A stretch of 29,440 nt of DNA, taken from positions 1 to 29,440 of the IMG/VR virus record IMGVR_UViG_3300045996_002627. The stretch is one strand, 5' to 3'. Below, in pieces: positions 1-8,088 of this stretch (position 1 is the stretch's first letter; each line of letters starts with the position of its first letter). Source of the stretch: a virus. Both the position numbers and the translations under genes were made by a program. A model generated the notes under the pieces. The model was given only the letters and a program-made list of their open reading frames with translations. It ran no database searches and was not told the DNA's origin.

Positions 1-2
1 AG

Positions 3-737
3 TATCGCCCCTCGAAGTTCCAGCGGACCCTGTGGAATCGCTGGCAGGAATTCTGGGGAGAGTGGGTGCCCCTCGTCACCCGCGGGGAACCCTTTGATCT
101 CGTCCACAACGGTGATGCGATCGACGGCGTGCATCACAACTCCACGACCCAAATCTCCCACAACATCCAGGATCAAATTCTCATCGCCGAAGCGGTGATG
201 AAGGATCCGATCGCGCAGTGCCGCAACTCGGGTGGCCGTTACTACCACATCCGCGGCACCGAGGCCCACGTCGGTAAGTCGGCGCTCCATGAGGAAGCGC
301 TCGCACGGATTCTTGGTGCCGAGCCGAATGAAGAGGGGCAGTATGCGCGGTATGAGTTGTGGAAGCGGGTGGGGAACGCTCTCGTCCACCTCCTCCATCA
401 CATCGGGACGACAGGATCGGCCTCCTACGAATCCTCCGCGGTGAACGGCGAGCTGGCCGCGATGTATGTCGAAGCGGGCCGCTGGGGCAACGAGCCGCCG
501 GATTACATCGTCCGCTCACACCGTCATCGCTCCATCGCCGTGGAGATGAACACCTCGAAGGGCTATGCCGCGGCGATCGTGACACCGGCATGGCAAGGGA
601 AAACGCCCTTCGCTTGGAAAATTCCTGGAGCGAGACTTGCAGAACCTCAAATTGGCGGCATCATCATTCGACAAGGCGATGAGGAACACTTCTACCGGCG
701 CAAAGTCTGGAGCTTCGACCGCTCGCGTGAAGAATAG
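3..737 (+). CDS. Metallophosphoesterase-like protein, 5' partial
   Basis: The reading frame is open to the left edge of the window, so the true start lies outside; the first internal ATG is at 66 but in-frame coding residues (for example WNRWQEFWGEW) precede it. Motifs typical of calcineurin-like metallophosphoesterases are visible in order: HNGDAIDG (the GD-x-x-D block), IRGTEAH (position of the GNH[DE] block, degenerate) and IVRSHRHRS (position of the GHxH block). The first metal-binding block (DxH) would lie upstream of the window. Family members hydrolyse phosphoesters of nucleotides, nucleic acids or proteins using two metal ions; the substrate cannot be read from the sequence. The 3' end overlaps the next gene by about 59 bp. 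The family call is fairly sure, the substrate is unknown, and the altered GNHD block could mean weak or changed catalysis. Confidence 0.72.
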   Translation, partial: YRPSKFQRTLWNRWQEFWGEWVPLVTRGEPFDLVHNGDAIDGVHHNSTTQISHNIQDQILIAEAVMKDPIAQCRNSGGRYYHIRGTEAHVGKSALHEEALARILGAEPNEEGQYARYELWKRVGNALVHLLHHIGTTGSASYESSAVNGELAAMYVEAGRWGNEPPDYIVRSHRHRSIAVEMNTSKGYAAAIVTPAWQGKTPFAWKIPGARLAEPQIGGIIIRQGDEEHFYRRKVWSFDRSREE

Positions 738-987
738 CGACGAGGGGTTGCTCGATCGTGATGAGTGGCTGGCGGCATTGGGCACGGCCAGTTTCCAGCC
801 ATTCAATGATCAAGCAAAAACCTGTCGCGAACTCGCTGCGATGTTCCAGATTGGTGAGCGGAAGATGCGAGAGCGTCTTGCAACTTTGACCCAGCAGGAT
901 CGCGTAAGGGTCTATCGCAAGATGGTGACGGATGTCACCGGGCGCTCATATCCGGTCCCGGCTTACGTGCTCCGGAAGGAAAAGTGA
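679..987 (+). CDS. Small helix-turn-helix protein
   Basis: This gene encodes 102 residues from the ATG at 679; an upstream in-frame ATG at 637 would overlap the preceding gene more deeply and is less likely. A weak AAGGCG sits just before the chosen start. Residues about 48-70 (TCRELAAMFQIGERKMRERL) fit a helix-turn-helix in which a substrate-contacting helix follows a short turn, and the following DRVRVYRK...YPVPAYVLRK looks like the beta-wing of a winged-helix domain. It could be a transcriptional regulator or a DNA-binding accessory protein. No target site is visible. It overlaps the 3' end of the phosphoesterase gene and is followed by a short gap carrying a promoter candidate for the zinc-finger gene. 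The HTH assignment comes from pattern only. Confidence 0.6.
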   Translation: MRNTSTGAKSGASTARVKNSDEGLLDRDEWLAALGTASFQPFNDQAKTCRELAAMFQIGERKMRERLATLTQQDRVRVYRKMVTDVTGRSYPVPAYVLRKEK

Positions 988-991
988 AGAC

Positions 992-1020
992 TTGCCCCCT
1001 CGGCGCACACCCCGTATCCT
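992..1020 (+). promoter_or_regulatory. Promoter candidate for the zinc-finger gene, leaderless type
   Basis: TTGCCC at 992-997 and TATCCT at 1015-1020 are separated by 17 bp, and the TATCCT box ends 7 nt before the ATG at 1028. No Shine-Dalgarno site lies between them. The spacing matches a leaderless promoter in which transcription begins at or next to the start codon. Confidence 0.4.
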
Positions 1021-1027
1021 CAGACGT

Positions 1028-1192
1028 ATGGAGCCCCAGGCGTCGTCTCAACCGTTCATGTGTCATGTCTGCTACATCTCCTTTGGTAGCGGCAAGGCAC
1101 TCAGCGCGCACTTGAAAGAGAAGCACGAACCCAAGTGGACGGAGAGCGACCGGCGGTTCCTGAAGAGTATCAAGATCACAGTGGAGGAGTAA
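1028..1192 (+). CDS. Small C2H2-type zinc-finger protein
   Basis: This gene encodes 54 residues. The core is a textbook C2H2 spacing: C-x2-C-x12-H-x4-H, beginning at FMCHVC and ending at KEKH, with the aromatic and leucine positions expected of the finger hydrophobic core (F in YISF, L in KALSAHL). Such fingers bind one zinc ion and are used for nucleic acid or protein contacts; they are uncommon in bacteria and their viruses. The start at 1028 was preferred over an in-frame ATG at 932 because 932 lies deep inside the preceding gene and because a TATCCT box sits 7 nt before 1028. The C-terminus is basic then acidic (KSIKITVEE). The gene is followed after 1 nt by the HAD nucleotidase gene, whose ribosome binding site lies inside this gene's last codons. 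Confidence 0.65.
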   Translation: MEPQASSQPFMCHVCYISFGSGKALSAHLKEKHEPKWTESDRRFLKSIKITVEE

Positions 1193-1193
1193 G

Positions 1194-1874
1194 TTGTCAA
1201 AGCAGAAGTTGTTCAAGATCGGCTTCGATCTCGATGGGGTCGTGGCTGATTTCAACCAGTCGTTCATCAAACGGCTGGAAAAGGTGAGCGGGAAGACTTC
1301 GACGCTCCCCCACACCGAGGAGCCGCCGTGCTGGGCCTACCCCACGGCGATTGGGTTCTCCGAAGAGGATGAACGTGCGGCGTGGAACTCGGTCAAGAAC
1401 GACCCTGGGTTCTGGCTGACCCTGGACCCGCTGTTCGAGGCGCAGCAGGCGCTCTCGGTCCTCAGCACGATGTATAACGTCGGGCACGAAGTCTACTTCA
1501 TGACCACACGGATGGGTGTGCACCCGCACCTTCAGTCGATGACGTGGCTCGAACTGAACGGCTTCCCCAACGCCTCGGTGCTGATCTCCTCCAACAAAGG
1601 CCCGGTGGCCCAGGGGCTCGCGCTCACCCACTTCATTGACGACAAGCCGGAGAACTGCTTCGATGTCGATGCCGCGTGCAACCCGACGATCGAATTCGCC
1701 GGCACCAAGACCAAGGAGATCAAAACCAAGGTCTATCTGTTCCGCCGGAAGTGGAACGACTATCCGAAGTATATGGAGCCGGCCGCGGAGGCAGGGATCA
1801 CCGTCGTCACCTCGCTCCGGGATTTCTTCGAGCACCTGATCAAAGAGGAGTCGGTCAATGCCATCGTTGTCTGA
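1194..1874 (+). CDS. HAD-superfamily 5'(3')-deoxyribonucleotidase-like phosphatase
   Basis: This gene encodes 226 residues and starts with TTG at 1194, with GGAGGAG ending about 6 nt upstream. All HAD signatures are present: FDLDGVVADF with the nucleophile Asp12 and acid/base Asp14, the Thr motif in YFMTTRMG (Thr104/105), Lys135 in SSNKGP, and the metal-binding pair Asp149-Asp150 in HFIDDKPENC. The layout resembles the cytosolic 5'(3')-deoxyribonucleotidase (NT5C) group, which removes phosphate from dNMPs or NMPs and so alters nucleotide pools; phages also use such enzymes around synthesis of modified nucleotides. It is translationally coupled to the next gene, overlapping it by 17 bp, and that gene is also from a nucleotide-related family. 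Enzyme class is confident, exact substrate is inference. Confidence 0.82.
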   Translation: MSKQKLFKIGFDLDGVVADFNQSFIKRLEKVSGKTSTLPHTEEPPCWAYPTAIGFSEEDERAAWNSVKNDPGFWLTLDPLFEAQQALSVLSTMYNVGHEVYFMTTRMGVHPHLQSMTWLELNGFPNASVLISSNKGPVAQGLALTHFIDDKPENCFDVDAACNPTIEFAGTKTKEIKTKVYLFRRKWNDYPKYMEPAAEAGITVVTSLRDFFEHLIKEESVNAIVV

Positions 1875-2301
1875 AGTGAAGGATTTCCGCACCGCGTTGT
1901 TCAACAAGTCGATGGAGCTGATCGACAAGAAGGGTGCGGACTACAACCGGGACCAGCAGGAGCAGGGGGATACCTTGTTCAATCTTCGGGTGGCGGAGAT
2001 TCTCGGCGTGGTCAACAGCGCCGAGGAGGGGATCCTCGTGCGCCTGAGCGACAAACTCATGCGGCTGATCTCGCTCACCAAGCCGGGACGCGAGGCCGCG
2101 GTGCGAGATGAGAGTGTGCTGGACACCATCGCCGATGTCCACAACTACGTGGACTACCTCGGGCTGTTCTGGCTTCAGCGGAGACGGGAGACGGAGATGC
2201 GGATGGTTAAACAGAAGCAACAGGCTGAGTTGAAGCAGCCGGAGCCTGGGGGGCTCTCAGGCGCGCGTGTTCAGAAGGTGAGCGACTTTGGCTACAAATA
2301 A
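1858..2301 (+). CDS. DUF1599/Nmad1 (nucleotide modification associated) family protein
   Basis: This gene encodes 147 residues and begins with ATG at 1858 inside the end of the nucleotidase gene. The pattern KKGADYN...LFNLRVAEILG...EGILVRLSDKLMRLISL...ESVLDTIADVHNYVDYLGLF matches the small all-helical DUF1599 family, named nucleotide modification associated domain 1, which is distantly reminiscent of MazG-type helical folds and is often found in phages near nucleotide metabolism genes. The last 35 residues (Gln/Glu/Lys-rich) fall outside the domain. Family membership is from pattern memory; the biochemical role of the family is not settled. Its pairing with the upstream nucleotidase supports a role in nucleotide handling. 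Confidence 0.65.
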   Translation: MPSLSEVKDFRTALFNKSMELIDKKGADYNRDQQEQGDTLFNLRVAEILGVVNSAEEGILVRLSDKLMRLISLTKPGREAAVRDESVLDTIADVHNYVDYLGLFWLQRRRETEMRMVKQKQQAELKQPEPGGLSGARVQKVSDFGYK

Positions 2302-2563
2302 GCCCACCCCCCGCGTCCACGTCTCGGTCTACTTCACCAACTCCCAGGCGCAGATTTTCGTGCTCGACCCGAAACTCGACAAGCTGGAGGAGAAGCCGAA
2401 GGAGCTGGTGATCCGTCGTGGGGATGCGACCAAAGGGGTCATCCGCATCCACCGCGAGCACGTGTGCTACTACGTCGTCGCCAAGCACATCGAGGAAGCA
2501 GCGTCCAAGTCCAAGCACCCTGCGTTCGACCCCTCGGCCGACGACACGATCCAGTTCCGCTAA
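2288..2563 (+). CDS. Hypothetical 91-residue protein
   Basis: I do not recognise this protein. It starts with TTG at 2288, overlapping the previous gene by 14 bp, with AAGGTG about 7 nt upstream. The sequence alternates hydrophobic and polar residues (VHVSVYFTNSQAQIFVLD, CYYVVAKHIEEA), suggesting a small beta-rich fold with a helix, and has no membrane segment or recognisable catalytic motif. It is the last gene of the rightward cluster; its stop codon at 2561-2563 interlocks with the stop of the convergent gene at 2560-2562, leaving no space for a terminator. Confidence 0.6.
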   Translation: MATNKPTPRVHVSVYFTNSQAQIFVLDPKLDKLEEKPKELVIRRGDATKGVIRIHREHVCYYVVAKHIEEAASKSKHPAFDPSADDTIQFR

Positions 2564-2826
2564 CCCTTACCTGTCCCGTTCGTGCGCGCCTTGATGTAGA
2601 TGATGTTGTCGTTCATCGTCTGCAACAACTGGTTCTGGGCCTTGGTGATCGTCACCAACTCCTGAACGTCGCGTTCGAGCTGGGGCAGGCCAGAAAGGTG
2701 GTTGTTCGACACCACCTTCACATCCCGCTTCGTCTTCACTTGAAGGTAGATGATGTAGGCCAGAGCAGCAGCGAGCCCGAGGGGGCTGATGCTGTTGAGC
2801 GCATTGGCAATTGTCTGAAGTTCCAT
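2560..2826 (-). CDS. Small membrane protein with coiled-coil tail, holin candidate
   Basis: This gene encodes 88 residues and is the last gene of the leftward virion operon. Residues about 14-30 (SPLGLAAALAYIIYLQV) form one transmembrane segment, followed by a basic stop-transfer stretch (KTKRD) and then a heptad-like region with regularly spaced L, V and I (LPQLERDVQELVTITKAQNQLLQTM). Small single-pass proteins at the end of a phage late operon are often holins or spanin-like lysis proteins, but no endolysin gene is adjacent, so this is only a position-based inference. It could also be a membrane anchor for an ejected virion protein. Its stop overlaps the stop of the convergent rightward gene. 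Confidence 0.6.
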   Translation of the reverse strand: MELQTIANALNSISPLGLAAALAYIIYLQVKTKRDVKVVSNNHLSGLPQLERDVQELVTITKAQNQLLQTMNDNIIYIKARTNGTGKG

Positions 2827-2836
2827 ACCCGGACCC

Positions 2837-5233
2837 TTACTCTCCCGACAACCTCTTGATCGCCGTTACTCCAGCCGGCTTCACGCCAAAGAACGACTTG
2901 GGATCGAACGCCTGCTCGGGAATCGGCGAGATACCACCGATCGCGCCAGCCGCGAAGCCACTGAGGCCGGCACCCTGAGCAGCCGCGATCGTGGACATCA
3001 GCGCATTCGGACCCGAGAGCGCGAGCAGCCACGACACCAGATACTTCTTGCGCGCATCACCCTCCGCCCACTTGCCGAGGCCGTAGGCGCCGGCCGTTTG
3101 GGCAATGTTCAACGCGGTTCGGAGATCCGCCTTCGAGAAGGTGTGCCCGAGTTCATTGAACCCCTCGGCGAACACGTTGGTCGGCACCCGCTGGAACGGG
3201 AAGGCCGTGTCGATCGCCGTCTTGGCCTGGGGCGAGAGCGGTGACATGCCGTTGGTGAAGTTGCGATCCGCCGTCAGTAGGTAGCGATCGATGTTCTTCT
3301 GATCCACCCCCGCGCGCTTCAGCGCTTCCTTCGCCGTGTCGTCAATCGCGCCGATCACTTTGGTCGGGGCGAAGCGGCCGAAGTGCACTTCACCGGGATC
3401 CCGCTTCACCGGGGGCTCGCCGAGGTGCTGCCAGAACTTCTTGATGTTGGTCGGGGCGCGGAGCATTTCCTTCGCCGGAGCGAGCCGACCTTTCGACGCC
3501 GTGCCTTCGACACCCGCACGGACAGTTGACCCGAGCGAGGTGAGCAGGTTCTTCGGGATCGCGCCACCCGTGAGGAAGGCTTCGCGGCGGAGCGAGTTGG
3601 CGATCTTCAGTCCACCCTTCACGCGCGCCGGGTTGAGCAAGGCGGCGGGAGCGACTGCCCCACCAAGCCCACCCAGAACCGCATTCCCCATCCGCTCATC
3701 GTCATCTTCGCCCTGGGTGGCACCGTAGGCTGCTCCGGCCGCACCACCACCGAGGATCGCCATCAGCTTGGGAGAGGCGGCACCGCGCTCGGACTTGATC
3801 CGATCGAGGAGTGCCTGGGTCTTGTCGCTGACCTTGCCGTTCTCGGCGAGTTCACGCTCCGCCGCGCGCTTGATCCCTTCGACCGCGCGATCGGGGAGGC
3901 GCGAGGGGGTGTTGCCACTCTGCTTGCGGATGTTCTCCGGACGATCGCCCAACATCCGCGCCGCCTTCTCCGCCCCGAACTTGTCTCGGAGCAGCTTGGC
4001 GAGCTTCGCAGGGTCGTTGCCGGCTTCGATCCGGATATCCAGTTCGTCCACCGACATCCCCGCCCGCCGGGCCGCGCCCTCGGCACCGTATTCGGCCTTC
4101 ATCTGTGCGAGCGTCTTGGTCGGCTTGCGGGTGAAGCCTTCGAGCACACCCGACGTAGCTCCTGCCGGCGCCTCACGCTCCTTGGCGACTGCCGAGGGAA
4201 CGTCATGGGCACGGAGCGCTTCATCACCAGGGTTCGCGGAGGCCATTGGAGCCGGCGGCTGGTCAGTCTCCGCCTTCAGCGGCGCAGAATTTTTCGTCTG
4301 TTGCTTACTTCCGGTAAGCATGGCCTTGGCCCGCTCACGCGCGGCCTTCTCCTCAAGCCGCTGCCGCACCTCGCGATACGCCTTGTCCTCCGCCGCGCCA
4401 CTCACCCGGCTCGGACTGCGCCGCTCGACACCCCCATAGACCGGAGGACGCCCAGGGGCTTCCTTTCGTCCAGCCGCTGCAGCTTCGGCCGCAGCTTCCG
4501 CCTTCATCACCGCGTTCGCCGCGGAGGTAGCCGGGGGTGGCACCTCGGCCATACCAGCGCCCGTCTGAGGGGCCGTCGTAATCGGCTTGTCCGGAACTCT
4601 CATCGAGAACTGATTGGGCCTCTGACTGGCGCCTACGGGCACGCGCATGGCCCCAGGGCGCATGCTGCTCCCAGAGGTGGCCGCAGCCGGCGGCACCGGA
4701 GGCTTCGAGGTGGCAAACACCGCCCCACCCGGCGCCGGCTTGATCGGCGGCTGCATGAGGGGAATGTCGGTGCCGGTCTTCGCAGCCGAGGTGAGCAGAC
4801 CGCCCGTAGTCGTGGCCTTGCCGGCACCCGCCGCTCCCTTGGCCATCTTCCCGGCCTTCCCCAGCCCCCGCAAAAACGGCAGGAACGTCTCAGTCGCCAA
4901 CACGGCGCCGCGACCGGCCTTTCGCTCGGTGCTCTCGTCGCTCTTGACGATCGAACTCACCCCGGTGGGGTCGAGCGCATCCAGCCCTGCGCCCACACTC
5001 GACTGCTGCGCGAGGGTCGAAGCCAGCGCCGCCGGATTCAGGTTGCTCGGGTTCTTGAGGATGTTCCGGCCAGCCGACTTGGCCAGCTCCCACATCCCCG
5101 TGCCCTGATCCTTCAGCTCACTCCCCGCGCCCTTGACCACTTCGGCCGCACTCCGCCCCCAGGAGCCCTTGGCCGGCTCCTCGATCTCATACTTCGATCC
5201 ATCCGGCAGCTCAACCTGATACTTCTGAGGCAT
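2837..5233 (-). CDS. Large Ala/Gly-rich virion protein, likely ejection (internal virion) protein
   Basis: This gene encodes 798 residues. The N-terminus YQVELPDGSKYEIEEP is the short beta-hairpin-like leader seen at the start of many phage tail and internal proteins. The middle is low complexity, rich in Ala, Pro, Gly and charged residues, with predicted helical and coiled-coil parts (for example around EDKAYREVRQRLEEKAARE). Residues about 735-780 are strongly hydrophobic (LVSWLLALSGPNALMSTIA followed by Gly/Ala-rich GFAAGAIGGISP) and could insert into a membrane. Its size, composition and position at the distal end of the virion operon after the nozzle-like protein resemble podoviral internal core or ejection proteins that form a DNA conduit through the cell envelope. 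No lysozyme or transglycosylase motif was found. It is separated from the next upstream gene by 0 nt. Confidence 0.65.
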   Translation of the reverse strand: MPQKYQVELPDGSKYEIEEPAKGSWGRSAAEVVKGAGSELKDQGTGMWELAKSAGRNILKNPSNLNPAALASTLAQQSSVGAGLDALDPTGVSSIVKSDESTERKAGRGAVLATETFLPFLRGLGKAGKMAKGAAGAGKATTTGGLLTSAAKTGTDIPLMQPPIKPAPGGAVFATSKPPVPPAAATSGSSMRPGAMRVPVGASQRPNQFSMRVPDKPITTAPQTGAGMAEVPPPATSAANAVMKAEAAAEAAAAGRKEAPGRPPVYGGVERRSPSRVSGAAEDKAYREVRQRLEEKAARERAKAMLTGSKQQTKNSAPLKAETDQPPAPMASANPGDEALRAHDVPSAVAKEREAPAGATSGVLEGFTRKPTKTLAQMKAEYGAEGAARRAGMSVDELDIRIEAGNDPAKLAKLLRDKFGAEKAARMLGDRPENIRKQSGNTPSRLPDRAVEGIKRAAERELAENGKVSDKTQALLDRIKSERGAASPKLMAILGGGAAGAAYGATQGEDDDERMGNAVLGGLGGAVAPAALLNPARVKGGLKIANSLRREAFLTGGAIPKNLLTSLGSTVRAGVEGTASKGRLAPAKEMLRAPTNIKKFWQHLGEPPVKRDPGEVHFGRFAPTKVIGAIDDTAKEALKRAGVDQKNIDRYLLTADRNFTNGMSPLSPQAKTAIDTAFPFQRVPTNVFAEGFNELGHTFSKADLRTALNIAQTAGAYGLGKWAEGDARKKYLVSWLLALSGPNALMSTIAAAQGAGLSGFAAGAIGGISPIPEQAFDPKSFFGVKPAGVTAIKRLSGE

Positions 5234-6139
5234 CTACGACACCCGCTTCACACGTGCGCCCGGCGGCAGGTTCGGGAACAACTGCTTCACTTCTTCGTCG
5301 CTCAGATACGCATCGCCCGGCTTGGTGCCGTTCCCCTCGACCTTGGGGCTGTTGGGCGGCAGCAGCCCACTCGCTACGGCCTGCTCACGCACTCGGCTGT
5401 AAACCTGATCGATCGCCGCGTGCACCTTGGCCGCGTATTCCTCGTCGCTCTCGAACATCCCCTGAGAGATCGACTTCGCCACCATCTGCGCTTCCTTCGC
5501 GGCCTGCTGCTTCAACGTCCCAGGCAATTCCTGGAGCTTCGCGTCGAGCGCCTTCTGTCGCCGCTCGGCATCCTTCTGCGCTCGCTGCTCACGCTGCTCG
5601 GCTCGCTTCGCTGCGTCTTGCGACAGCTTCAACTGCTCCCGCTGCATTGCCTGATCTTCCTTCGCCCGCGCCTCCTGCGCTTTCCGGATCTCCTCCTGCT
5701 GTTTCAGCTTCAACTGCTCTTGTTCAAACTCGTGCTTGCGGTAGATCCGTGCAGTCGGATCCTTCTCATCCGGGGTGAGCTGATCACTCCCCTCGAACTC
5801 CTGAATATCCGCGAGCACCTGGGGATCAATAATCCGATCCCCCGGCTTGCGCCGCGCCGCACCGGCCGAATACCGCGCCCGCTTGTTGTCGATCTCTCGC
5901 TCGCGCTGCATGCGATCCCGCTCCGCCGCCGTCTGCGCCTGCACCGCTTTCCGATACTCCGCCTGCTCAGTCAAATTCTTCGCGCGGTTCTCCTCATCGG
6001 CCCGGTTCGATCGCTGCTGCTCACTGGCCCGTGCGACATCGAGCAACTGCCCCATCTGTCGCTCCAGGTTGCGCTTTGCCAACAGCGCCTCCATCGACTG
6101 ATCCTGCTCGGCCCGCGCTGCGATCCAATCCATGTTCAT
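5234..6139 (-). CDS. Coiled-coil virion protein, ejection-type
   Basis: This gene encodes 301 residues, most of them long charged helices rich in Gln, Glu, Lys, Arg and Ala. Residues about 20-220 read as an almost uninterrupted coiled coil (for example EFEQEQLKLKQQEEIRKAQE, then DAAKRAEQREQRAQKDAERR). The last 60 residues (SKVEGN.. KPGDAYLSDEEVKQLFPNLP) form a distinct small acidic tail ending in basic VKRVS. There is no signal peptide or membrane segment. The gene abuts the 798-residue gene directly and lies 3 bp from the upstream gene, so the set is likely co-translated. Such helical proteins occur among podoviral internal core proteins; function is inferred from place and shape only. Confidence 0.6.
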   Translation of the reverse strand: MNMDWIAARAEQDQSMEALLAKRNLERQMGQLLDVARASEQQRSNRADEENRAKNLTEQAEYRKAVQAQTAAERDRMQREREIDNKRARYSAGAARRKPGDRIIDPQVLADIQEFEGSDQLTPDEKDPTARIYRKHEFEQEQLKLKQQEEIRKAQEARAKEDQAMQREQLKLSQDAAKRAEQREQRAQKDAERRQKALDAKLQELPGTLKQQAAKEAQMVAKSISQGMFESDEEYAAKVHAAIDQVYSRVREQAVASGLLPPNSPKVEGNGTKPGDAYLSDEEVKQLFPNLPPGARVKRVS

Positions 6140-6142
6140 GGT

Positions 6143-6994
6143 CTATCCTCGGTTCGAGAGATCGCCTTCATCTTCATCCAGCAATCGTGCAGTCGGCGGC
6201 TTCACGAACGGCGTGACGCCAATGCCACCGCCCGCACTTGCTACCTGTGGCTTCGTGCCACCCTGGCTCAACGCTTCAATCGCCTGAGCGATCCGATCCT
6301 GGAAACTCCGCTGCTCCTTGGCCGCGCCATAGTCGTTGATCGCACTCCCGGCCATCGCCCCAGCGCCGAGAATGTTCTCCATCACGCCCGCGCCCTTGAA
6401 CTCCGGTGCTCCAATCCGCTCGATCGCCGGCATCTTGTCGAACTTCTCGCCACCCATCAGTCCGGCCATCGCCTGCCGATACATCTCGTCGCTCGCCGCG
6501 CGGCCCTCGGCACCAAACGCACTCGGCCGGCTACCCCCCATGAACTTGATCGGCGTGACCCCCTTGGGCACTCCGCCCACGGTCACATCCTTCATGTTCT
6601 TCCCAAGCGCGGCCCGTCGAGCGAGATCGTAATTCTCCTTCCGCGATCCTTGGGCAAACTCGCGCTGCTTGAGATCCAGCCCGGCCCGTTCCTGAAGTGC
6701 GTCCTCGGCATTCCGCGCCTCACGCAACTTGAACAGTCCCTCGTCCTGGCGTGCAACATTCTCAGCCTCACGCCCCTTTTGCGTGCCCGCAGCCAGTCCA
6801 CTCAGCGCAGGCGCCGCCGCCCCCAGCCCCTTGCCGATCTTTGACAACAGACCACCAGCACCCGCCATTGCTCCACCCGTGGCCGCTGCCCCCGTGGCGC
6901 CCAGCCCCAGAAGGCTCCCGCCCCCGGTGAAGGGTGCCGCCACAATCGGCGCCGCCACGCTCAGCACTTTTCCGAGTCCTGACCAGAATCCCAT
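6143..6994 (-). CDS. Gly/Ala-rich pilot-like virion protein, ejection-type
   Basis: This gene encodes 283 residues. The first 75 residues are hydrophobic and glycine-rich (MGFWSGLGKVLSVAAPIVAA, then GGAMAGAGGLLSKIGKGLGA), a pattern shared with DNA pilot and ejection proteins that insert into membranes. Residues about 75-150 are helical and charged (GREAENVARQDEGLFKLREA), and the remainder mixes helices with Gly/Pro linkers, ending in an acidic DEDEGDLSNRG. The architecture of a membrane-active N-terminus followed by helices resembles microviral H and podoviral ejection proteins, but I see no specific motif. It is the third gene of the distal virion cluster, with 8 bp to the upstream gene. Confidence 0.6.
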   Translation of the reverse strand: MGFWSGLGKVLSVAAPIVAAPFTGGGSLLGLGATGAAATGGAMAGAGGLLSKIGKGLGAAAPALSGLAAGTQKGREAENVARQDEGLFKLREARNAEDALQERAGLDLKQREFAQGSRKENYDLARRAALGKNMKDVTVGGVPKGVTPIKFMGGSRPSAFGAEGRAASDEMYRQAMAGLMGGEKFDKMPAIERIGAPEFKGAGVMENILGAGAMAGSAINDYGAAKEQRSFQDRIAQAIEALSQGGTKPQVASAGGGIGVTPFVKPPTARLLDEDEGDLSNRG

Positions 6995-7002
6995 AGCACC
7001 CT

Positions 7003-8085
7003 CTACATGGAATCGAGCATCGCGCGCCGATTCAGATCCGCCTCAGTGGCCCCGATGTCGAACCCGAGCCGATCCCTGAACTGACGATCCCCGATCAACA
7101 TCCGCTGGAGATCATTGTTCAACCCGCCCATACCCAGCTTCTCTCGAATCGTCAGCTCGCGATCCCCCAGCCGGCCGGTCTGATCCAACCCCTTGAGCCG
7201 AATGTCCTGATCCCCCTTGCCCAGCTCGAAGTCCCGATCTCCGAGATACTTCTTGAGATCCAGATCCAACTTCTGCATCTCCTTCTGGAGCGCGAGCTTC
7301 TTGTCGGTATCCAGGCTCGCCCCGAATTCCTTGAGGTAGTTGTCAATCCGGTCCCGCTTGGCTTGCGTCTCCCGCCCCACCAACTCCGCGGCCATCATGC
7401 CCTGCTGGTTCCCCATCCGCTCCATCGCCGCGACCTTCTCCGGAGCGCCGAAGTCCTGACCATCGGCAAACGCTGCCTCAGCTCCACCACGCACGTCCTG
7501 ACGCATTGCCCGCTCGGCCGCAGCCTTCATCGGATCGAGTTGGGCCTTGATCGCCGGATCATTCACCGTGACGTTCTCGTCCACCTTCATCCCCGCCAAC
7601 AGCGCATCCCGGTAAATCTTCTGATCGTCGTTGATCGTCGGCGAGGGAGTCGCGGGCTGAGGAGTCGTCGTCGGCGGCGCCGCGGGCGGCTGGGGCTCAG
7701 TCGGTCCCGGCTTGGGCGCACCGGCCTGCGGATTGTTCTTCATCCACTCGATCGCACCAGGGTGATCCTTCGGGAACCAATTCCCGTTGATGTTCACACC
7801 CCCACCCTGCGCCACAAACGGATCATTCGGATCCGGCGCAGTCGGCGGCTGCTTCACATCCCCCGGACCACCGGGGAGGCTCTGACCACTCGGGGGCGGA
7901 GGAGCGGTGGCCTGTGTGCCCGTCGCCGCCTGTGAGTAGTCAACGGTCTTGTTCGGATCGAAGCCAGCCAAATCCATCCCACCACCCGCCGCGCGGGCGG
8001 CATCCATCTGTGCATTGCGCTCGCCGCCACGCCACAGCAGATCCTTGCTGGTCATCGACTCGCTGCCGTAATCCATTCTCGTCAT
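7003..8085 (-). CDS. Hypothetical virion protein with Pro-rich linker and coiled coil
   Basis: This gene encodes 360 residues. Residues about 1-60 are polar with Gly/Ala, then a Pro/Thr/Gln-rich linker (TATAPPPPSGQSLPGGPGDV, and a second at about 120-150) brackets a short conserved-looking segment NINGNWFPKDHPGAIEWMKN. From about residue 160 the protein is highly charged and helical (AAAERAMRQDVRGGAEAAFA; ALQKEMQKLDLDLKKYLGDR), consistent with an extended coiled coil. I do not recognise a family. It lies 3 bp downstream of the 264-residue gene and 8 bp upstream of the pilot-like gene, so it belongs to the same distal virion block and may be another internal protein. Confidence 0.58.
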   Translation of the reverse strand: MTRMDYGSESMTSKDLLWRGGERNAQMDAARAAGGGMDLAGFDPNKTVDYSQAATGTQATAPPPPSGQSLPGGPGDVKQPPTAPDPNDPFVAQGGGVNINGNWFPKDHPGAIEWMKNNPQAGAPKPGPTEPQPPAAPPTTTPQPATPSPTINDDQKIYRDALLAGMKVDENVTVNDPAIKAQLDPMKAAAERAMRQDVRGGAEAAFADGQDFGAPEKVAAMERMGNQQGMMAAELVGRETQAKRDRIDNYLKEFGASLDTDKKLALQKEMQKLDLDLKKYLGDRDFELGKGDQDIRLKGLDQTGRLGDRELTIREKLGMGGLNNDLQRMLIGDRQFRDRLGFDIGATEADLNRRAMLDSM

Positions 8086-8088
8086 CGT

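Noticed and set aside
1197-1928. Leftward 243-codon frame opposite the nucleotidase gene
   Set aside because: The rightward frame holds complete HAD motifs; the leftward one has none and looks like antisense.
4205-6844. A long rightward open frame of 879 codons across the distal virion genes
   Set aside because: It is antisense to three well-supported leftward genes and is full of Arg, Leu, Pro and His, as expected from the opposite strand of GC-rich coding DNA.
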